Source: Desulfobacillus sp041396245 | Lineage (GTDB): Bacteria > Pseudomonadota > Gammaproteobacteria > Burkholderiales > Rhodocyclaceae | DNA: 64,000 nt | NCBI GenBank assembly: GCA_041396245.1 | Contig: JAWKYW010000002.1 | Location: 62,001-126,000 of the forward strand | Direction: 5' to 3' | Shown here: positions 1 to 9,571 of the stretch, piece by piece | How the letters are laid out: each line of letters begins with the position of its first letter | Position numbering within the stretch: the first letter of the stretch is position 1 | Position numbers and translations under genes: made by a program | The notes under the pieces: model-generated | The model's input: the letters and a program-made list of their open reading frames with translations, nothing else | Database searches by the model: none | Told to the model about the DNA's origin: nothing

Positions 1-2313
1 TTCGTCGGGCGCCGTCTCGCCGCCCGCTTCCCCCAGCCGCGCCAGCTCGTCGAGGAAACGCGGCAGACTCGGATAGCGGCCGGCATCGAGACGCAGCGCC
101 AGTGCGATGAAGGCCTCGAGGTTGGCTGCCACGCCGGGCCAGAGCGCGGCCGGCACGGCATTGCGGTATCGCGCCACGAGGTCGCCTCCATGGTAAATGC
201 GGTCGAGCAAATCGTGCACGGGCAGCCGCCCCGCCTTCTCGCGCCAGCCCGCCAGCAGTCGTGCTGCACGGGACAGGGCCGGCGTCGCCGTACCCTCCCC
301 TGCGCCCGCCTGCAGCCGCTGCCACCAGGTCGCCTCGCTGCGCCCGGCCAGATGAATCAGGTCCTCGTCGCTCGCGCCCAGCACCGGAGAACGCAGGGCA
401 TGGGCCAGGGCCAGATCGTCCGCCGTCGCCACCAGGCTGCGCAGCAAGGCAGTCAGGTCGGCCGCCTCCAGGGTGCCCAGCAGGCCGCCGCGGCCGACGC
501 TGAGGTAGGGGATCCCGACGGCACGCAATGCCTGCTCGAAATCGGGCAGGATGCCGCGCCGGCGCGTCAGTATCATGATGTCGCCATGCCGTGCGGGACG
601 TTCGCGGCCGCTGTTCTCGTCGATCACGGTCCAGCGGCCGACGATATCCCCGATGCGTTCGGCCAGCAGCGCCGCCTCCTCGCGGCGGCGGCCGTCCTGC
701 GCCAACGACTGCGGCACGGCGAGCGGATTGCGCAGATGCGGCTGCATCGGCTCGGCCCGCTCCTGCGTACAGAGCGGCAGCAACTCGACCCGGCCCGGCA
801 AGGTCTCGTTCAGGCTGCGATGCGGGCGGAAATGGGGAAACAGCGGCTCATCCCCGAAAACACGGTTCACCACCTCGATGAGGCGCGGCGCATTGCGCCG
901 CGTCTCGTCGTTGGCCAGCATCCGCGCGTCGCACTCCGACCGCAGGTAAGCCGCGGCACAATCGAAGACCCGCGGCTCGGCGCGACGGAAGCGATAGATC
1001 GACTGCTTCGGATCGCCCACCATGAAGACGCGCGGCCGGGCGGTGTCCGGCGCCCCATAGGCTGCCAGCCAGGCCAGCAGGATCTGCCATTGCAGGGGGT
1101 TGGTGTCCTGAAACTCGTCGAGCAGGATATGCCGGTAGCGCGCGTCCAGCCGCGCCTGCAGGAAGGCGGCGCGGGAGTCGTCGGCCAGCATGCGTGAAAC
1201 ATGCCATTCGAGATCGGCGAAATCCATCAGGCGGCGCTCGCGCTTGTATCGTTCCAGTTCGGCCAGCCAGGCCCCGCCGGCGGTGAAAACATGGACGTTC
1301 AGTTCATAGGCCTGCTCCTCGCGCCGGGCGGCCAGGGTCGCCAGCACCCGCTCGCCGAGCCAGGCATGCAGCTCGATCAGGCGGGCGGCTGCGGCGGCAC
1401 CAAAGCGCTTCTCCGCTTCCTTGCTTGGCTTGCGCTGGCGAAGTGCGCCATCCTTGGTCAGCATTGCGGCCGCAATCAGGCCGAAGCGAACTTCGCCATC
1501 CGCAGCGGCGAAGGCCGACTCCAGCCCTGCGGCAAACTGAAGATCGCGATCAAGGTCGCTGCGGCGCAGAAGGCCGGCGTACTCGCGCAGCTTGTGCATG
1601 AACAGCTCGTCGGCAACCAGCCCGTCGATGGCAGCGGGCGACTCGCCGACGCCGAGGCATACGCGCAGGTCGGCCAGGGCCCGCGCCGGCGCATCCTGGC
1701 CCTCGCCGGCATAGGCATGCCATTCGGCGCGGCGTCCGGACAGGCCGAAGAGCAGCTTGCGGGTCGCCTCCAGGCCGGTATGCTGCAGCAGCCACAACAG
1801 CGAATCCGCGGCTGCATCGTTGCGCCGACCGCAGGACGCGGCGAAGTGCTGCCAGACCTCGTCCAGCAGGCGCGCGCCGGCCTCGTGCAGGACAAAGCCG
1901 GCCAGGTCGCTCGACATCGGGGCACCCTGCACCAGGCGGGCGAACCAGCCGTGGAAGGTGCTGACGGTGAGCGGTGGCTGGGCAGTCAGCACCCTTTCGT
2001 AGAGGCCTCGTGCGCGCACCATCGCGGCGGCGACGTCCGCCGGCGGCACTGCGCGCTGACGCAGGAAGTCGCGCACCTCGTCCTCGCCGCCGACGGCCAG
2101 CAGGCGCAGCCAGTCCGAGAGGCGCTCCTCGATCTCCCGCGCCGCCTTGCGCGTATAGGTAATGGCGAGAATCTCGCCCGGCGCAGCGCCGTCGAGCAGC
2201 AGGCGCAGGATGCGCGACACCAGCAGCCAGGTCTTGCCGCTGCCGGCGCAGGCTTCCACCACCACCGAACGGTGCGGGTCGAGCGCCGCCGCGATGAGTT
2301 CGTTCCCGTTCAT
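1..2313 (-). CDS. UvrD/RecB-family helicase, AddA-like (3' end beyond window)
   Basis: Superfamily 1A DNA helicase, the motor of an AddAB/RecBCD-type double-strand-break processing enzyme. 771 residues are visible and the frame is still open at base 1, so the C-terminus is missing. Walker A (AGSGKT) lies at residues 23-28, the Walker B motif DEFQDT at 399-404, and motif IV-like GDPKQSIYRF follows about 35 residues later. These are hallmark UvrD/RecB motifs. The ATG overlaps the stop of the upstream nuclease gene (ATGA, 4 bases), implying translational coupling and a two-subunit complex. Whether it has its own C-terminal nuclease domain, as true AddA does, cannot be seen. It could instead be a RecB-like protein with an AddB-like partner. 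Confidence 0.9.
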   Translation of the reverse strand, partial: MNGNELIAAALDPHRSVVVEACAGSGKTWLLVSRILRLLLDGAAPGEILAITYTRKAAREIEERLSDWLRLLAVGGEDEVRDFLRQRAVPPADVAAAMVRARGLYERVLTAQPPLTVSTFHGWFARLVQGAPMSSDLAGFVLHEAGARLLDEVWQHFAASCGRRNDAAADSLLWLLQHTGLEATRKLLFGLSGRRAEWHAYAGEGQDAPARALADLRVCLGVGESPAAIDGLVADELFMHKLREYAGLLRRSDLDRDLQFAAGLESAFAAADGEVRFGLIAAAMLTKDGALRQRKPSKEAEKRFGAAAAARLIELHAWLGERVLATLAARREEQAYELNVHVFTAGGAWLAELERYKRERRLMDFADLEWHVSRMLADDSRAAFLQARLDARYRHILLDEFQDTNPLQWQILLAWLAAYGAPDTARPRVFMVGDPKQSIYRFRRAEPRVFDCAAAYLRSECDARMLANDETRRNAPRLIEVVNRVFGDEPLFPHFRPHRSLNETLPGRVELLPLCTQERAEPMQPHLRNPLAVPQSLAQDGRRREEAALLAERIGDIVGRWTVIDENSGRERPARHGDIMILTRRRGILPDFEQALRAVGIPYLSVGRGGLLGTLEAADLTALLRSLVATADDLALAHALRSPVLGASDEDLIHLAGRSEATWWQRLQAGAGEGTATPALSRAARLLAGWREKAGRLPVHDLLDRIYHGGDLVARYRNAVPAALWPGVAANLEAFIALALRLDAGRYPSLPRFLDELARLGEAGGETAPDE

Positions 2314-5153
2314 GACCCGGAGCCGTCGAAAGGCGGCGGACCACCGTCACCCCCGCCCTCGGGGCGGGGGCCGGGGGGTGGGCCGTTGTCCCCGCCCTCG
2401 GCGCGGGGGCCGGGGGGTGGGCCGTCACCCCCGTCCCCGGGGGCGGAGGATGGGGCATGATAGTCCTTGCGGCACAGACCTCGCATCTCGCACCAGTCGC
2501 AAACGGCCTCGGCGCCGTGCGCCGGCAACCGGGCGCCGGCCCGCAGCGCTTCGACGGCCGCCGCCAGCCGCACCCCCTGTCCTCGCGCCATTTCCCGAAC
2601 TTCGGGCAGAAGCAGCTCGACAGGCTTCTCGCCGTCGATCGCGACGTAGGCTGCCTCCCGCACCCGTTCGCCCTGCAACAGCGCGTAACACGCCAGTTGC
2701 ACGTCCTCCCCGGGGTCTGCCAGGCGCTGCCTCAGACCCTGCGCATCCTGCGTCTTGTAGTCGAGCACCGCCTCGCTGCCGTCCGACCTGCGATCGAGCC
2801 GGTCGAGGCGGCCATGAAGCACGAGTTCGCCGCCGGCGGGCAGAGGCAGGCCGCGTTCAAGCCCCAGTTCGCCGCCGGCATGGCGCCAGCCGGCCGCTTC
2901 GCGCGCCTTCTGCCAGGCAATGTAGCCGGGCATGCCCTCGCGCCAGCGCGCCAGCCAGGCATGTTCGAGGAAATTCTGCTCGATTTCGGGCGCGAACACG
3001 GCGCGGCTGATCGCCTCCAGGTCGGCGACCAGCGCCTCGTCCGGCTGGCCGGAGAGCTGGGGATGCGCGGCATGGAAGCGCTGCAGGATGCGGTGGACGA
3101 ATTCGCCGTAATCGCGTTTTTCCAGCGCCTCGCGCACTTCCTCCGCCTCGACGAGGCCGAGCATGCGGCGCGCATAGAATTGGTAGGGGCAGGCCATCAG
3201 GCTGGCGTAGGCGCTGGCCGACAGCCGCAGCGGCACCCTCGATGGCGCGGCCGGACGGGGCATGGCCGTGCCCTCGCCCGCCGCCGGTTCCACGGTCGCC
3301 GTGCCGTCCGGCTTCGTCACGAGATCATCGCCCCAGGCGTGTGCGTGCAGTACCGACAGCAGCCCCAGTTCCGGGCAAACAAGATTGGCCTCGTCGCCGC
3401 GCACTGTCTGCCAGGTGGCCGTCACTTCGCCGCAGGAGGCGATCAGGCCGGCCAGGTCGTCGCGCAGCCGCGCGGTCGCTTCGGCGGGCAGCGACAGGCC
3501 CAGCTCGGCGCGCACGGCCTGGTTGCCGAAGATGGCGCGGGAGAATCCCGGCGCCAGGCTGTCACGGTCGGCGCCGATGACAACGGCCGCATCGAAACGG
3601 CGCAGGCGAGTGGCCGCGAGATGGGTCATGACGAGCGGGCTGTCGATGCCGCGGTCGACGAAGGCGGCCTGCTCCAGTTCGCGGTTCAGCCAGTCTCGCC
3701 ATTCCCCGAAAGTCAGCCTGTGCGGCACGGCGGCGAGCTCCTCGCGGCGCGTCCTCAGCAGTTCGATCAGGCTCGAACCGGCCTCGTCACCGGCCAGTCC
3801 GCCATGGGCGCCCAGGCCCTCCAGGGCCTGCCCCAGTCCGGCCAGCCAGGCGGCAACCGGAACGCTGCCGCGCGGCATGGCACGGCGTGCCGCTGCCACG
3901 CGCCGGAGCAGGCCGACTGCTTCGGCATAGCCGTCCTGTCGCCCCAGCACAGCCTCGTAGCGGCCCAGGCCGTAGACCAGGTTGTGACGGGCCAGCCCGT
4001 CCTCGAGCTGCATCAGGCCGGCCTGGCGCATCTCCTCCGGCAGGTCGCCGAAGACGAAGGGGGATTTGACCAGATCGAGCAAGTCGCGATGATAGGCATC
4101 GGCCGTCACCACTTCCAGCCAGGCATCGACGAGGGCCGCCGCCCGCGTGGTGGATAGCTTCCAGCCGGTCTCGTCCTGTACCAGGATGCCGTCGCGCTCG
4201 AGCAGCGCCCTGGCGCGACGCGCCGCCACGCGATCGGCCGCCACCAGTGCGATGTGCCTGCGGCCGGAGGATAGCCAGCGCTTCACCTCGGCCGCGATCG
4301 CGGCAGCTTCCGCTTCCAGGCTGGCGGCGCCGATCAGCCGCAGGCGGCCCGCCAGCGGACTTGCCGGCAGCGCCGCGCGCGCCGCCTCGGCCCGAACGGC
4401 CAGCGGCGGTGACTCTGCCGCAGCCGGGGGCCAGGCAAAGCCGAGCGCCCGCAGCAACGGCAGGTCGGTTACATCACGCAACGGCCGGAATACCGTGACC
4501 GGCTGCCGCAGCGCCCAGGCTTGGCAGAAATCCCGCTCGACCGGTCTCGGCGCGCCCTCGCACAGCAAGAAAAGCGGTGCCGCGGCCCTTCCGGCCAGTT
4601 CGGCGAGCGCCATCGCCATGGCGGCATGGCGGCCGGGCGGTCCGGCCGCCTCGGCCCGCCAGAGCCGGTGCACCACTTCGGCCTCGAAACGCAGGAGTTG
4701 CGAGCCGCGCGCCGCATAGGCCTGCTCAAGGCGGGCAAGCAGCGCCGCCTCGTCCTCCGGCAGGCCGATGGCGCGCTCGTGCAGCTCATCGAAGAGGGCA
4801 ATCAACTCGGCGCTGACTTCCCACAGGGCACCGTCGGCGAACCAGCCTCGCTCGCGCAACAGGCCATAGAGCGTCACCTGGCGCAGGCTCTCCGGCTGGC
4901 CGCCGGCATCGGCGGCAGCCGCCAGCTGGGCCAGACTGGCGATGCGCGGCAACAGCACGGCACGGCCGGCGGCGACGGCCAGCGCCTGGCGCAAGGCAGG
5001 CGCCAGGGCCGGGCTGGGCAGCACCACCAGAATTGCGGAAAGATCGGGCAACTGCGCCCGGCAGGTTTCGACGATGCGCTGCGCGCAGCGATCGACGAAT
5101 TCCGCCGAGTGGGGGATGGGGCGCGTTTCGATGGGGCGCGCGGCCTCGGGCAT
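2310..5153 (-). CDS. PD-(D/E)XK nuclease, AddB-like, with Fe-S staple
   Basis: Nuclease subunit partnered with the downstream helicase in DNA double-strand-break repair; 947 residues. The C-terminal nuclease core shows LDRLD, then VLDYKT, then VQLACYALL, matching the D...DXK...Q pattern of PD-(D/E)XK enzymes. Four cysteines fit the iron-sulfur staple known in AddB: one in MACPYQFY ahead of the nuclease core, and C885, C888 and C894 behind it. The N-terminal two thirds resemble an inactivated helicase fold, as in AddB, but no intact Walker A is evident. The last 48 residues are a Gly/Pro tail encoded by 39-base direct repeats. The start follows the fdxA stop by 15 bases, so fdxA may be cotranscribed. 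Confidence 0.85.
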   Translation of the reverse strand: MPEAARPIETRPIPHSAEFVDRCAQRIVETCRAQLPDLSAILVVLPSPALAPALRQALAVAAGRAVLLPRIASLAQLAAAADAGGQPESLRQVTLYGLLRERGWFADGALWEVSAELIALFDELHERAIGLPEDEAALLARLEQAYAARGSQLLRFEAEVVHRLWRAEAAGPPGRHAAMAMALAELAGRAAAPLFLLCEGAPRPVERDFCQAWALRQPVTVFRPLRDVTDLPLLRALGFAWPPAAAESPPLAVRAEAARAALPASPLAGRLRLIGAASLEAEAAAIAAEVKRWLSSGRRHIALVAADRVAARRARALLERDGILVQDETGWKLSTTRAAALVDAWLEVVTADAYHRDLLDLVKSPFVFGDLPEEMRQAGLMQLEDGLARHNLVYGLGRYEAVLGRQDGYAEAVGLLRRVAAARRAMPRGSVPVAAWLAGLGQALEGLGAHGGLAGDEAGSSLIELLRTRREELAAVPHRLTFGEWRDWLNRELEQAAFVDRGIDSPLVMTHLAATRLRRFDAAVVIGADRDSLAPGFSRAIFGNQAVRAELGLSLPAEATARLRDDLAGLIASCGEVTATWQTVRGDEANLVCPELGLLSVLHAHAWGDDLVTKPDGTATVEPAAGEGTAMPRPAAPSRVPLRLSASAYASLMACPYQFYARRMLGLVEAEEVREALEKRDYGEFVHRILQRFHAAHPQLSGQPDEALVADLEAISRAVFAPEIEQNFLEHAWLARWREGMPGYIAWQKAREAAGWRHAGGELGLERGLPLPAGGELVLHGRLDRLDRRSDGSEAVLDYKTQDAQGLRQRLADPGEDVQLACYALLQGERVREAAYVAIDGEKPVELLLPEVREMARGQGVRLAAAVEALRAGARLPAHGAEAVCDWCEMRGLCRKDYHAPSSAPGDGGDGPPPGPRAEGGDNGPPPGPRPEGGGDGGPPPFDGSGS
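2344..2446 (-). repeat. 39-bp in-frame tandem repeat in the addB-like 3' end
   Basis: Two full 39-base units (2344-2382, 2383-2421) differ at a few bases; a third, diverged unit starts at 2422. The period is a multiple of three and encodes a 13-residue Gly/Pro repeat with core GPPPGPRPEG. Each unit carries a C-run facing a G-run and so can also fold as a hairpin. The repeat lies after the Fe-S cysteines, where a spacer tail is tolerable. Confidence 0.85.
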
Positions 5154-5168
5154 GGCCTGCGCGGACGT

Positions 5169-5492
5169 TCAGCGTTCCAGCTTGTCCAGCTTGTCCTTCG
5201 CCTTGGCCCACTCGTCGGCGTCGGGCAGGGGATCCTTGCGCTCGACAATGGGCTGCCAGAGCTTGGCCAGTTCGGCGTTCAGGGCCGTGAAATGCTTCTG
5301 CGCGTCCGGCACGTCGTCCTCAGCGAAGATGGCCTCGACCGGACACTCCGCCACGCACAAGGTGCAGTCGATGCACTCGTCCGGATCGATGGCCAGAAAA
5401 TTGGGGCCTTCACGGAAGCAATCGACCGGGCAGACGTCCACGCAATCGGTGTATTTGCACTTGATGCAGGCTTCGGTCACCACATAAGTCAT
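5169..5492 (-). CDS. fdxA: 7Fe ferredoxin FdxA
   Basis: Small cytoplasmic electron carrier, 107 residues. It begins MTYVVTEACIKCKY and carries two cluster motifs: the N-terminal C9/C17/C21-type set of a [3Fe-4S]/[4Fe-4S] ferredoxin, and a second set C40, C43, C46, C50 in ECIDCTLCVAECP. The roughly 45-residue C-terminal extension is typical of the Azotobacter FdI-like FdxA family. The start was chosen at this ATG because AAGGA stands 8 bases upstream; an open frame extends further upstream but shows no family similarity. It diverges from trxA. Confidence 0.93.
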   Translation of the reverse strand: MTYVVTEACIKCKYTDCVDVCPVDCFREGPNFLAIDPDECIDCTLCVAECPVEAIFAEDDVPDAQKHFTALNAELAKLWQPIVERKDPLPDADEWAKAKDKLDKLER

Positions 5493-5630
5493 GGCGATAT
5501 TCCTTCGGGTATCCAGTGAATGGGGGATCAGGCTTGTGAATGCGGATATTAGCATAGGGCCGCCCCGCCCCGAGGGAGCGCATTTGCGCACTTCCCTTGC
5601 GGCAGCTTTTTCGCTACGATAGCCCACAAA

Positions 5631-5761
5631 GACAAGCTTCAAGACAAGCTTCACGAACAATCGGCACTACGGGCACCACAGGCACTACACGGACAATCAC
5701 CGGCGAACCCCGGCATTATTCCTGCATCACTGCATCACGACCCTTGATCGACCCTTGATCC
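5631..5761. repeat. Cluster of short tandem duplications between fdxA and trxA
   Basis: The 317-base gap between divergent fdxA and trxA has no gene. It contains three back-to-back duplications: a 12-base unit (GACAAGCTTCAA) at 5631-5654, an 8-base unit (TGCATCAC) at 5723-5738, and an 11-base unit (ACCCTTGATCG/C) at 5740-5761. Two copies of GGCACTAC lie between them. Both promoters must also sit in this gap; I cannot place them with confidence. Confidence 0.8.
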
Positions 5762-5809
5762 GTTCCCGGCGCTTGCGCTGCCGGCCACCCAACACATTGC
5801 GAGGAAACA

Positions 5810-6136
5810 ATGAGCGAGCACATCCACTACGTCACCGATGCCAATTTCGAGGCCGAGGTGCTGCAATCGTCCACCCCCGTCCTGGTGGACTACTGGGCCG
5901 AGTGGTGCGGCCCGTGCAAGATGATCGCCCCGATCCTGGATGACGTCTCCAAGGAATACGCCGGCAAGCTCAAGGTCGCCAAGCTGAACATCGACGACAA
6001 CCAGGAAACGCCGGCCAAGTTCGGCATCCGCGGCATTCCGACCCTGATGCTGTTCAAGAACGGCAGCGTCGAGGCCACCAAGGTCGGCGCACTGTCCAAG
6101 TCGCAGTTGACCGCCTTTATTGACAGCAACCTCTGA
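5810..6136 (+). CDS. trxA: Thioredoxin 1
   Basis: Cytoplasmic disulfide reductase, 108 residues, the usual family length. The WCGPCK active site lies near residues 32-37, and the cis-Pro motif GIRGIPTL is present. GAGGAA stands just before the ATG. It lies upstream of rho on the same strand, a linkage conserved in many proteobacteria, separated by a 153-base leader. Confidence 0.97.
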   Translation: MSEHIHYVTDANFEAEVLQSSTPVLVDYWAEWCGPCKMIAPILDDVSKEYAGKLKVAKLNIDDNQETPAKFGIRGIPTLMLFKNGSVEATKVGALSKSQLTAFIDSNL

Positions 6137-6289
6137 AAGACTTACAGTCCGCCCTGTATTTCATCCGCGCCGCTGCGGCACACCACAAGAACTTCCCGAA
6201 CGCGGCGCGGCGCTGGACCCTGTTTCGAATTCCCGAACCTTTTTCCGCACTTCCCTTCTTCCGCTGCACCTTCACACCTCTGGGTCGTT

Positions 6290-7549
<1,260 letters not shown>

Positions 7550-7555
7550 ACAGCA

Positions 7556-7584
7556 TTGCAAAGCCACTGATTTTGGTGGATAAT
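7556..7584 (+). promoter_or_regulatory. Sigma-70 promoter for rpmE
   Basis: TTGCAA at 7556-7561 and GATAAT at 7579-7584 are separated by 17 bases, starting seven bases after the rho stop. The layout lets rpmE be transcribed independently of rho. The spacer includes CCACTGATTTTG, a weak relative of the dispersed GGGACTGACTTT motif. Confidence 0.65.
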
Positions 7585-7638
7585 GCGCCCCTTTTGCGGG
7601 CGGCCACATCCGCCGTCCCCCCGTTCAACGAGGATCCC

Positions 7639-7854
7639 ATGAAAGCCGACATTCACCCCAATTACGTCGAAATCGACGTCACCTGCAGCTGCGGCAACAA
7701 GTTCACGACGCGTTCCACCAGCGGCAAGCCGCTGCAAGTCGAAGTCTGCTCCGCCTGCCACCCCTTCTACACCGGCAAGCAGAAGATGATCGACACCGCC
7801 GGCCGCGTCGAGCGATTCAACCAGAAATACGGCAAGAAACAGGCCGCCGCCTGA
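7639..7854 (+). CDS. rpmE: 50S ribosomal protein L31 (zinc-binding type)
   Basis: 71-residue large-subunit ribosomal protein. C16, C18, C37 and C40 mark the zinc-coordinating (C+) version rather than the zinc-free paralogue. The start is the ATG before KADIHPNY, preceded by GAGGA at 8 bases; the frame remains open upstream without similarity. Its own promoter and a strong terminator frame it as a single-gene unit. Confidence 0.97.
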   Translation: MKADIHPNYVEIDVTCSCGNKFTTRSTSGKPLQVEVCSACHPFYTGKQKMIDTAGRVERFNQKYGKKQAAA

Positions 7855-7874
7855 TCGGACAGGCGCCCTGCGAG

Positions 7875-7900
7875 AAGGCAGCTTCGGCTGCCTTTTTTCG
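7875..7900 (+). terminator. Rho-independent terminator of rpmE
   Basis: Perfect 8-bp stem AAGGCAGC / GCTGCCTT around a TTCG tetraloop, followed by a T-run. Confidence 0.93.
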
Positions 7901-7951
7901 TTTGCGGGCAGTAAAATTCACTCCGCCGGCAATAACAACCCTGATTCGACG

Positions 7952-9571
7952 ATGATCCTGCCGCGCCTGCCCCTCGACTTCCCGCCGCGCGGCATCGTGC
8001 TGGTCGCCTTCTGCGCCCTCTACCTGCTGGCCGGCCTCGTCGGCCATGACCCCTGGAAGGGCGACGATGCCACCCATTTCGGCGTAGCGTATTCCATGCT
8101 TGCGGAAGGCCACTGGCTGCTGCCGCGCCTGGCCGGGGAAGCCTGGCTGGATTCACCCCCGCTCTACCACTGGACGGCGGCGCTGCTGGGCTGGCTGTTC
8201 GGTTTCGTCCTGCCCCTGCACGACGCCGCGCGGCTGGCCACCGGCCTGTTCGCCGGCATCATGATCGCCTGCCTGGCGGGCGCGGCGCGCCAGGCCATCG
8301 GTGCCGAGGCCGCGCGCGGGGCGGCCCTCGTCGCCATCGGCTGCCTGGGGCTGCTGGTGCATGCGCACGAGTCTCAACCGGCCCTCGCCTTTCTCGCCGC
8401 TGCTGCCGCGCTCTATTACGGACTGGCGCGCCTGCCGCAGCACCCCCTGCGCGGCGGCGCCCTCGCCGGCGCGGCGCTCGGCGCCGGCTTCCTCGCCGTA
8501 GGTCTGCCCGCACTCGTCACCCTTGGACCGCTGCTGCTGCTGCCCCTGATCTCGTCCCGCCTGCGCACGCCGCAGGCGTTGCGTGGCCTGCTCGCCGCGC
8601 TCGTCGTCGCTGCGCCGCTCGTCCTGGCCTGGCCGCTGGCACTGCGCGCGCTGCATCCGGCCGCCTTCGCCGGCTGGTGGGCGCAGGAGCTGGCCGATCT
8701 CCGCCCGGCGGGGAACGTGCCGCTCAACCTGTGGGGCATGCTCAAGCTGCTCGCCTGGTTCGCCTGGCCGGCGCTGCCGCTGGCGCTGTGGACGCTCTGG
8801 CGCGAGCGGCGCCGGCTGCACGAGCCGCGCACCCTGATCCCGCTCGCCGCTTTCCTCATCCTGCTTGCCGTGCAGGGCGTCTTCTCCGATCCGCGCAGCC
8901 TCAACCTCCTGCCGCTGCTGCCGCCGCTGGTGCTGCTCGCCGCGCCGGCCACGCTGAGCCTGCGGCGCGGCGCGGCCAACGCCTTCGACTGGTTCGGCAT
9001 GATGACCTTCACCCTGCTCGCCGGCCTCATCTGGCTGGGCTGGGCCGCCATGGTCTTCGGCACGCCGGCGCAAATCGCGAAAAACTTCGCCCGCCTGGCA
9101 CCGGGCTTCGGCGCGACCTTCTCGCCCGTCGCCTTCGCCGTCTCGCTGGGACTGACTTTTGCCTGGCTCTGGCTGATCTTCGCCAGTCCGCGCTCGCCCC
9201 AGCGCGGGGCCGCGCATTGGGCGGCCGGCCTGGTGCTGTGCTGGGGATTGCTGATGGCGCTCTGGCTGCCCCTGATCGACTATGATCGCAGCTATCGCGG
9301 CGTGTTTCTTGATCTGAAGGCCGCCCTGCCGAAGGAGGCCGGCTGCATTGCCGGACGCAGCCTGGGCAGCACGCAGCGGGCCGCCCTGCACTACTTCGCC
9401 GGCATCAAGACCCTGCGCGAAGGCAGCCGCGCCGCGGCGAGGTGCCGCCTGACCCTCGTCCAGGGCGCGGCAAGGAAGGATCCCTTGCCGGCCGGCGGCG
9501 GCTGGCGCAAGATCTGGGAAGGCGGCCGCCCGAGCGACCGCACGGAACGATTTCGCCTTTACGCCCGATGA
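7952..9571 (+). CDS. ArnT/PMT-like membrane glycosyltransferase
   Basis: Polytopic inner-membrane protein of 539 residues, consistent with the GT-C fold family that moves sugars from polyprenyl-phosphate donors to lipid or protein (ArnT, PMT). After the first membrane segment the periplasmic loop carries GDDATHF, the acidic pair expected at the catalytic site, then DSPPLYHW, matching the conserved PPL(Y/F) motif of ArnT-like enzymes. About a dozen hydrophobic segments follow, and a short soluble tail ends the protein. The acceptor cannot be told from sequence. Its stop overlaps the pgi start (ATGA). Confidence 0.8.
   Translation: MILPRLPLDFPPRGIVLVAFCALYLLAGLVGHDPWKGDDATHFGVAYSMLAEGHWLLPRLAGEAWLDSPPLYHWTAALLGWLFGFVLPLHDAARLATGLFAGIMIACLAGAARQAIGAEAARGAALVAIGCLGLLVHAHESQPALAFLAAAAALYYGLARLPQHPLRGGALAGAALGAGFLAVGLPALVTLGPLLLLPLISSRLRTPQALRGLLAALVVAAPLVLAWPLALRALHPAAFAGWWAQELADLRPAGNVPLNLWGMLKLLAWFAWPALPLALWTLWRERRRLHEPRTLIPLAAFLILLAVQGVFSDPRSLNLLPLLPPLVLLAAPATLSLRRGAANAFDWFGMMTFTLLAGLIWLGWAAMVFGTPAQIAKNFARLAPGFGATFSPVAFAVSLGLTFAWLWLIFASPRSPQRGAAHWAAGLVLCWGLLMALWLPLIDYDRSYRGVFLDLKAALPKEAGCIAGRSLGSTQRAALHYFAGIKTLREGSRAAARCRLTLVQGAARKDPLPAGGGWRKIWEGGRPSDRTERFRLYAR
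9148..9160 (+). repeat. Dispersed motif, exact copy GGGACTGACTTTT
   Basis: Exact 13-base copy inside the glycosyltransferase gene, where it encodes part of SLGLTFAW. Confidence 0.8.

Noticed and set aside
2344..2446. CRISPR array
   Set aside because: Only about 2.6 direct units with no spacers; the repeats are contiguous and in frame.
6137..6289. Riboswitch or attenuator in the rho leader
   Set aside because: No convincing stem followed by a T-run and no recognisable aptamer; Rho-dependent autoregulation needs no such structure.
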